Of a stretch of 64,000 nt of DNA, positions 59,991 to 64,000 are shown piece after piece. Source of the stretch: Acidobacteriota bacterium (GTDB lineage Bacteria; Acidobacteriota; Thermoanaerobaculia; Gp7-AA8). A program made the position numbers and the translations under genes. Within the stretch, counting starts at the first letter, position 1. Each line of letters starts with the position of its first letter. The notes beneath the pieces were generated by a model. The model was given only the letters and a program-made list of their open reading frames with translations, did no database searches and was not told the DNA's origin. Location of the stretch: contig QHVT01000020.1 of NCBI GenBank assembly GCA_003223645.1, positions 1-64,000 of the forward strand, read 5' to 3'.

Positions 59991-60611
59991 CTAGAGCGCG
60001 GTCTTCGTCGTGGCGAGCTGCTGCACGCGGCGCAGGCGAATGGGATTGCGTCCGATCATGATCTCATCGGTGTCGTGCACCTCGACGACCTTCGTGACCG
60101 GCGTCGTGCCGATGAACGTGCCGTTCTTGCTGCCGAGGTCCTCGAGCGTGAGGACGTCGCCCTCGACGAGGAGGCGCGCATGTTGACGCGAGACGTCGGG
60201 CGCGTTGATGACGATCTCGCAGACGGAGTCGCGGCCGATCGTGTTCGCTCCTTCGTGCAGCGGAATCTGCTCGTTGCCGGCGACGATCACGAACGCGCTG
60301 GGATCCGCGGTCATCGTGCGCGCGGCCGCGAATGCGTAGCCGAAGCGATGCACGGTGCGGACGATTTCGCGATCGTCGTCGCCGATCGCCGCGCGGATTT
60401 CAGAAACGAGATTGTGCAGGTTGCCTTGCTCGACGTACGTGTCGGGCCAGAGGCGTCCGTAGAGCGCATCCTTCGAGACCGCGGCGGGACTCGCTTCGAT
60501 CAGCAGCTCGAGCAACGCGAACGCCTTCGGCGAGAGCGGCACCGGCTCACCGCCGCGCGAGAGCGTGCGCGTTGCGGAATCGAAGACACAGGAGCCGAAG
60601 CGCACGCGCAT
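59991..60611 (-). CDS. OmpR-type winged-helix regulator fused to an FHA domain
   Basis: A 206-residue protein from MRVRFGSCVFDSATRTL. Residues 1-95 are an OmpR/PhoB-type winged helix (PLSPKAFALLELLIEASPAA, LYGRLWPDTYVEQGNLHNLV, IVRTVHRFGYAF). Residues 110-200 are an FHA domain with the phosphothreonine-binding pattern NTIGRDSVCEIVINAPDVSR, QHARLL and LEDLGSKNGTFIG. It should bind DNA and a phosphothreonine partner, linking Ser/Thr kinase signalling to transcription. Kinase 2 ends about 220 bases away and is a natural candidate partner. It diverges from the JAMM-motif gene. Confidence 0.9.
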   Translation of the reverse strand: MRVRFGSCVFDSATRTLSRGGEPVPLSPKAFALLELLIEASPAAVSKDALYGRLWPDTYVEQGNLHNLVSEIRAAIGDDDREIVRTVHRFGYAFAAARTMTADPSAFVIVAGNEQIPLHEGANTIGRDSVCEIVINAPDVSRQHARLLVEGDVLTLEDLGSKNGTFIGTTPVTKVVEVHDTDEIMIGRNPIRLRRVQQLATTKTAL

Positions 60612-60696
60612 GCCTGATTGTAGGCCGCGCGGACACTGAGAACTTTCTGAGAAAACGCACAGGACGCGGACGCATTGCCCGGCCGATCCTCGCCGC

Positions 60697-61107
60697 ATGG
60701 GTGCGTTCCTGTTGGTCCTGCTCCTCAGTTTCGGATGCGGAGATCTTTGCCGCGACCAGGCCGTCGCGCATTATGCGTGGCTCTTCGCTGACGCGGGATA
60801 CGGCCACCTCCCTCGCGAGCGCGCAGGGTTCCTGATTCGCGAGAAGGACGGCACGCTCACGTTCGCACCGTGGAAGGTCAGCGACTTCGCCAGCGCTCAC
60901 TATCGCGGCGGCGTTCCGGCGAACACGATCGCATTGGTGCACACGCATCCCGACTTCGCCTCACCGTGGCCGTCTGCACGCGATGCAAGCGTGGCGAGAC
61001 GGCTGGCGTTGCCGGTGATCGTGGTGTCGAAAGATGCAGTGACCGTTGCAATGTCCGACGGAACGCGCCGCGAATTGTTCGGCCGCGGCTGGCGGCGTCT
61101 GAGATGA
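60697..61107 (+). CDS. JAMM/MPN-fold protein with hydrophobic N-terminus
   Basis: A 136-residue protein. The motif LVHTHPDFASPWPSARDASV has the H-x-H-P, then S-x-x-D spacing of JAMM (JAB1/MPN+) zinc isopeptidases, and an upstream Glu is available in ERAGFLIREKDG. The N-terminus MGAFLLVLLLSFGCGD is a possible lipoprotein signal. Prokaryotic JAMM proteins cleave isopeptide or peptide bonds, or act in cysteine/sulfur transfer and cell-wall hydrolysis with NlpC-type partners. No partner is nearby. Confidence 0.68.
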   Translation: MGAFLLVLLLSFGCGDLCRDQAVAHYAWLFADAGYGHLPRERAGFLIREKDGTLTFAPWKVSDFASAHYRGGVPANTIALVHTHPDFASPWPSARDASVARRLALPVIVVSKDAVTVAMSDGTRRELFGRGWRRLR

Positions 61108-61164
61108 ACGTTGCGTGTCCTGTGTTGAGAACGTGAGACCTCATCGAACGTCATCCCACCGTTC

Positions 61165-61539
61165 TCACGCATGGCGAAGCCGCGCGAAGCGGCCGTAGGC
61201 CACGAACGCGCAGAGGACGCCCGCGACGAACGGGAAGAGAGCGCCGAGACCGCTGCTGAACGTGAGTGCCGTCGCGCCGCTCATGATGAGCACGAGTCCC
61301 GTCGCGGCGAGCGGCGTGAGGCGCGGCTGAATGCGCGTCAGTCCGGGCAGGATGAGGCCGAGGGCGCCGGCGATCTCCGCGACGCCGATGAAGCGGATGA
61401 AGCCGGCGGAGAACGGCGACTGCGCCGTCAGCTGAGCGGCCGGGATGATGAACTTCATGGCGCCGGCGAAGAGGAAGAGCGCGGCGAGAAGGATCTGAAT
61501 CGTCCAGAGCAGCATGTTGGTTTTCTTCGAGTTACGCAT
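61165..61539 (-). CDS. DoxX family membrane protein
   Basis: A 124-residue protein from MRNSKKTNMLLW with ribosome-binding site AAAGGAGA. Four helices: LLWTIQILLAALFLFAGAMK, FIRFIGVAEIAGALGLILPG, LTPLAATGLVLIMSGATAL and LFPFVAGVLCAFVAYG. F-x-F-A-G-x-x-K and G-x-x-E-I-x-G-A-x-G-L are DoxX/SURF4-like features. Such proteins are linked to oxidoreductase or redox stress functions in the inner membrane. Confidence 0.85.
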   Translation of the reverse strand: MRNSKKTNMLLWTIQILLAALFLFAGAMKFIIPAAQLTAQSPFSAGFIRFIGVAEIAGALGLILPGLTRIQPRLTPLAATGLVLIMSGATALTFSSGLGALFPFVAGVLCAFVAYGRFARLRHA

Positions 61540-61647
61540 TGTCGTCAATCTCCTTTTGTAGAGACGTCGAACGAGCCGACCCGAAATCGACATGCCGCTG
61601 ATTTTTTTTGGGAGGCTGGTGGCTCGTCAATAATCCTGAAGCGTTGG

Positions 61648-61753
61648 TTTATGTGGTGACCGCTGCCCTCAGCGGTCACTGCGCCGCCGATGGCGGCGCC
61701 AGCGGCGCGCTTCGCGCCGCTGCGACCGCTGAGGGCAGCGGTCGCCACATAGT
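61648..61753. repeat. Family C element C4
   Basis: Full-length copy, arms GTGGTGACCGCTGCCCTCAG and GAGGGCAGCGGTCGCCAC. It lies just beyond the stop codon of the M24 peptidase. Confidence 0.85.
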
Positions 61754-61764
61754 GGACCCCGGAG

Positions 61765-63054
61765 TCAGAACGGCTTCTCCAGCGACTCCGATTGCGGCGT
61801 GAACAGTTTCGCGCCGTCCGCGGTGATCACCATGTCATCCTCGAGGCGGACGCCGAATTCACCGCGGATGTAGATGCCGGGCTCGTTGCTGAAGGTCATT
61901 CCCGGCTGCGCTCGCAGGTCGCGGATCCAGCCGAACATGTTGTTCTTTACCAGGTACGGCCACTCGTGGCCTTCCATGCCGATGCCGTGTCCGAGGCGAT
62001 GCGTGAAGAACTTGAAGCCGGGGCCGTAGCCGGCGTCGGTGATGACCTTGCGTGCGGCGGCGTCGATCGACTCCAGCGGCGCGTCCGGTTTGGCGGCGGC
62101 CAGCGCCGCGTTCTGTGCGTGGCGGACGATGCCGAAGACGCGGTTCATCTTCTCCGTCGCTTTGCCGAGGACGAACGTGCGCGTGATGTCGGACTGATAT
62201 TCCTCCACCGTGCAGCCGTCGTCGACCATGATGATCGTTCCCTCGCGGATCACCTGCGGCTCGATCGAGCCGTGAGGAAGCGCGGTGTACGCGGCCGTCT
62301 GCACGCTCGCTTCGCCCGGAAATCCGACGCGGCGATAGGCGACGTCAATCAGGTCGGAGACCTGCTTCTGCGTCATGCCGGGTTGCAGCGCCTGGTACAC
62401 GGCGCGGTAGACCATCCACGTGGCCGTATTCGCGAGCTGCATCAACTCCAGCTCGTGCGCGTCCTTGATCATCCGGCAGCCGGCGGTGATCGGGGTCCCG
62501 AGCACGATGCGCGCGTTTGACGCGGCGCGGGCGATCCCTTCGCTCCAGACGAACTTCGCGGTTTCTTCGATGCCAACCGTCGCCGTCGACAGCTTGCGAT
62601 CGGCGAGGCCGCGCGCCACCAGCGCGTACGGACTCTCGTCTTCCTGCCACGTTCGGATGTCGGCGTGGCCGCCGCCGAACGGACCCCGCGCGATTTGTTC
62701 CATCGCGCGCTCTTCCTCGAAGGCGGGGCAGACGAAGAACGGCTCACCTTTGACCGGGATCACACACGCGAACAGGCGCTCGCCGCCCGACCAGCGGAGG
62801 CTCGTGAAGTAGGTGAGCGAGGCGCTGCCGGTGAGCACCAGCGCGCCGAAGTTTTTTTCGGACATGATGCGCCGCGCCTTCTCGATGCGGGCGTGCCGCT
62901 CGTCGTTCGTGATCGGCTTTGCCTGATCGCGCATCGACGTGAGCGCGGCGATCGACGGCGCCAGCGCAGTCTCCTTCTCTTGCGCGGAGAGCGACGGCAC
63001 GCGCGAAGCGGCGCCGAGGATGGCCGAGGTGCGTAGGAATTTGCGTCGGTTCAT
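61765..63054 (-). CDS. M24 family metallopeptidase (Xaa-Pro aminopeptidase-like), Tat-type signal
   Basis: A 429-residue protein from MNRRKFLRTSAILGAAS, a twin-arginine export signal (R-R-K-F-L-R). The pita-bread fold carries the five metal ligands: Asp in IMVDDGC, Asp in YQSDITRTF, His in RLGHGIGMEGHE, Glu in FSNEPGIY and Glu in VRLEDDMVIT. The N-terminal half (residues 60-190) is the creatinase-type domain. It removes N-terminal residues ahead of proline or is a related dipeptidase; export folded through Tat fits a metal enzyme. Confidence 0.92.
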   Translation of the reverse strand: MNRRKFLRTSAILGAASRVPSLSAQEKETALAPSIAALTSMRDQAKPITNDERHARIEKARRIMSEKNFGALVLTGSASLTYFTSLRWSGGERLFACVIPVKGEPFFVCPAFEEERAMEQIARGPFGGGHADIRTWQEDESPYALVARGLADRKLSTATVGIEETAKFVWSEGIARAASNARIVLGTPITAGCRMIKDAHELELMQLANTATWMVYRAVYQALQPGMTQKQVSDLIDVAYRRVGFPGEASVQTAAYTALPHGSIEPQVIREGTIIMVDDGCTVEEYQSDITRTFVLGKATEKMNRVFGIVRHAQNAALAAAKPDAPLESIDAAARKVITDAGYGPGFKFFTHRLGHGIGMEGHEWPYLVKNNMFGWIRDLRAQPGMTFSNEPGIYIRGEFGVRLEDDMVITADGAKLFTPQSESLEKPF

Positions 63055-63199
63055 GCCAGTGGGGATTCTAGTCGCCACGGGCGACTGCGTGGATTGCTCC
63101 GCCTTGCGGCATGCTTGTCGCCACGTCACGAATGCGGCTTCGAGCGGCGCAACGCGCCTGAGATCGTCGTTTCTGCTGCGCAAGCACCTAGTCGCCCTC

Positions 63200-64000
63200 T
63201 CACTTCACCCCCGCCCGCACCTCCTGCAAATGAACCGCGCGAATCGCCGTCGTGCCGGGTGTAAGCGTGGGGTTTGTGAACGAGAGCATCCCGAGTCCCA
63301 GCGCAGCGCGCGCGGGTGTCAAGGCGTCGCGCAGTTCCTGAATGTGAATGGCCTTGACCGGCACCCCCGCCGAGGCGGCGTCGGTGAAGGAGACGTTGCC
63401 GAGGGCGGCGACGGCGCGGAGAGCGTTGACGGCTTGGCGTAATTCGGCGAGGTGGACGGCTTTCATCGGCGTCACGCCGGACATGAGCGGGTCGTCGGTG
63501 AAGAGCATTGCGATGGCGGGGTCGGGTGCGCTGAATGGAGATGGACGCGAGGCGGCGTCGAGCGCGCGCACTTTGTAGACGTACGCGCTGCCGCCGGCGA
63601 CGGTGTTGTCGTTGAATGTCGTCGCCGCGGTCGTGATGAGAGTCGCGTATGAATTCGACGCCGAACTGCGCTGGATCTCGTACTGCGTTGCGCCGGCGAC
63701 GGCGTTCCACGAGAGACTGATCTGCGACGTCGATGTGGCGGTCGCGAAGAATCCGGTCGGAGTCGCCGGGCCGACGATGACGCCGCGCGATCCGGTGATG
63801 GTTGGCTGCAACGTGTCGGTTGCGGTGACGACGTGATTGCCGGCGGACGGAAACGTGAACGCGTTCGTGAAGGTGTGCGTGCCGGCATCCGCGGGAGTGA
63901 ACGTGTAGTCGGCGGGGAGCACGGTCGAGGCGTTGGTGGCGGTGAAGTGAATCGTGCCGGTGTAGCTCGTGGCGACGTTGTCGTTGGGATCGTAGGCGGT
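63200..64000 (-). CDS. Large cell-surface protein with Ig-like and FN3 domains (C-terminal part)
   Basis: The frame is open to the window's right edge; 266 residues of the C-terminal end are visible. It starts within an Ig-like repeat (ATSYTGTIHFTATNAST, LPADYTFTPADAGTHTF, HVVTATDT), followed by a fibronectin type III domain (PTGFFATATSTSQISLSWNA, TQYEIQRSS, YVYKVRALDA). The end holds repeated short blocks (KAVHLAELRQAVNALRAVAA, KAIHIQELRDALTPARAALG, RAVHLQEVRAGV), three related helical units that also occur at the ends of other Acidobacteria surface proteins. It is likely an exported adhesin-like protein. Confidence 0.8.
   Translation of the reverse strand, partial: TAYDPNDNVATSYTGTIHFTATNASTVLPADYTFTPADAGTHTFTNAFTFPSAGNHVVTATDTLQPTITGSRGVIVGPATPTGFFATATSTSQISLSWNAVAGATQYEIQRSSASNSYATLITTAATTFNDNTVAGGSAYVYKVRALDAASRPSPFSAPDPAIAMLFTDDPLMSGVTPMKAVHLAELRQAVNALRAVAALGNVSFTDAASAGVPVKAIHIQELRDALTPARAALGLGMLSFTNPTLTPGTTAIRAVHLQEVRAGVK

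Overview
The window is a stretch of high-GC bacterial chromosome, most likely from an Acidobacteriota-type organism (inference). The basis is two Ser/Thr kinases fused to TolB/PD40-like propellers, an OmpR-type winged helix fused to an FHA domain, many secreted proteins of unknown function, and an unusual load of intergenic palindromic repeats. No rRNA, ribosomal protein or other phylogenetic marker is present to settle the taxonomy.

Layout. 1-6.7 kb: the tail of an IS110-type transposase, a MoaF-like protein, a collagen-like secreted protein, a DUF3303 protein, a phospholipase-D-like protein and an ABC exporter. 6.8-16.7 kb: a racemase-like/RraA gene pair, a berberine-bridge-type flavoprotein, a six-bladed-propeller lipoprotein-like protein, DUF6496 and OsmC genes, and an RND efflux adaptor and pump. 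17-33.5 kb: DUF2283, DUF4331, a HupE/DUF4198 pair, kinase 1, an isocitrate-lyase-like enzyme, a VOC protein, a cold-shock protein, a ketosynthase, a PBP4-type peptidase and a beta-lactamase-fold hydrolase. 33.5-34.05 kb: a non-coding array of 24 imperfect 22-bp units. 34-45.6 kb: a permease, an XRE/S24-like regulator, a small XRE gene with a receiver-domain gene, an M13 peptidase, a probable selenocysteine-containing AhpD-like protein, a PLP decarboxylase, an alpha/beta hydrolase, a DUF885-type metalloprotein, an STN-like protein and a DinB protein. 45.75-45.94 kb: tRNA-Lys and tRNA-Glu.

45.9-52.5 kb looks like a genomic island. It starts immediately after tRNA-Glu, has a wrecked tyrosine integrase at its left side and a truncated gene at its right side, and is visibly poorer in G+C than its surroundings. 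It carries a tight minus-strand operon (membrane protein, UbiA-type prenyltransferase, GGGP-synthase-family protein, UMF1-type MFS carrier) facing a DUF3419/BtaA-like gene. The prenyltransferase pair is the one that builds archaeal-type ether lipid cores, and BtaA makes betaine-lipid head groups. I infer a horizontally acquired unusual-lipid module; this is the best candidate for an undescribed system here.

52.5-64 kb: a MarR-TolC-EmrB-EmrA type drug efflux operon, kinase 2, the winged-helix/FHA regulator, a JAMM-motif protein, DoxX, an M24 peptidase and the end of a large cell-surface protein.

Cutting across all of this are eight families of long inverted-repeat elements (called A to H here). 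They mostly sit between genes, but three copies are embedded in reading frames: one supplies the lipoprotein signal peptide of the PBP4-type enzyme, one is an in-frame insert in a hypothetical protein and one forms the N-terminus of a membrane-anchored hydrolase.
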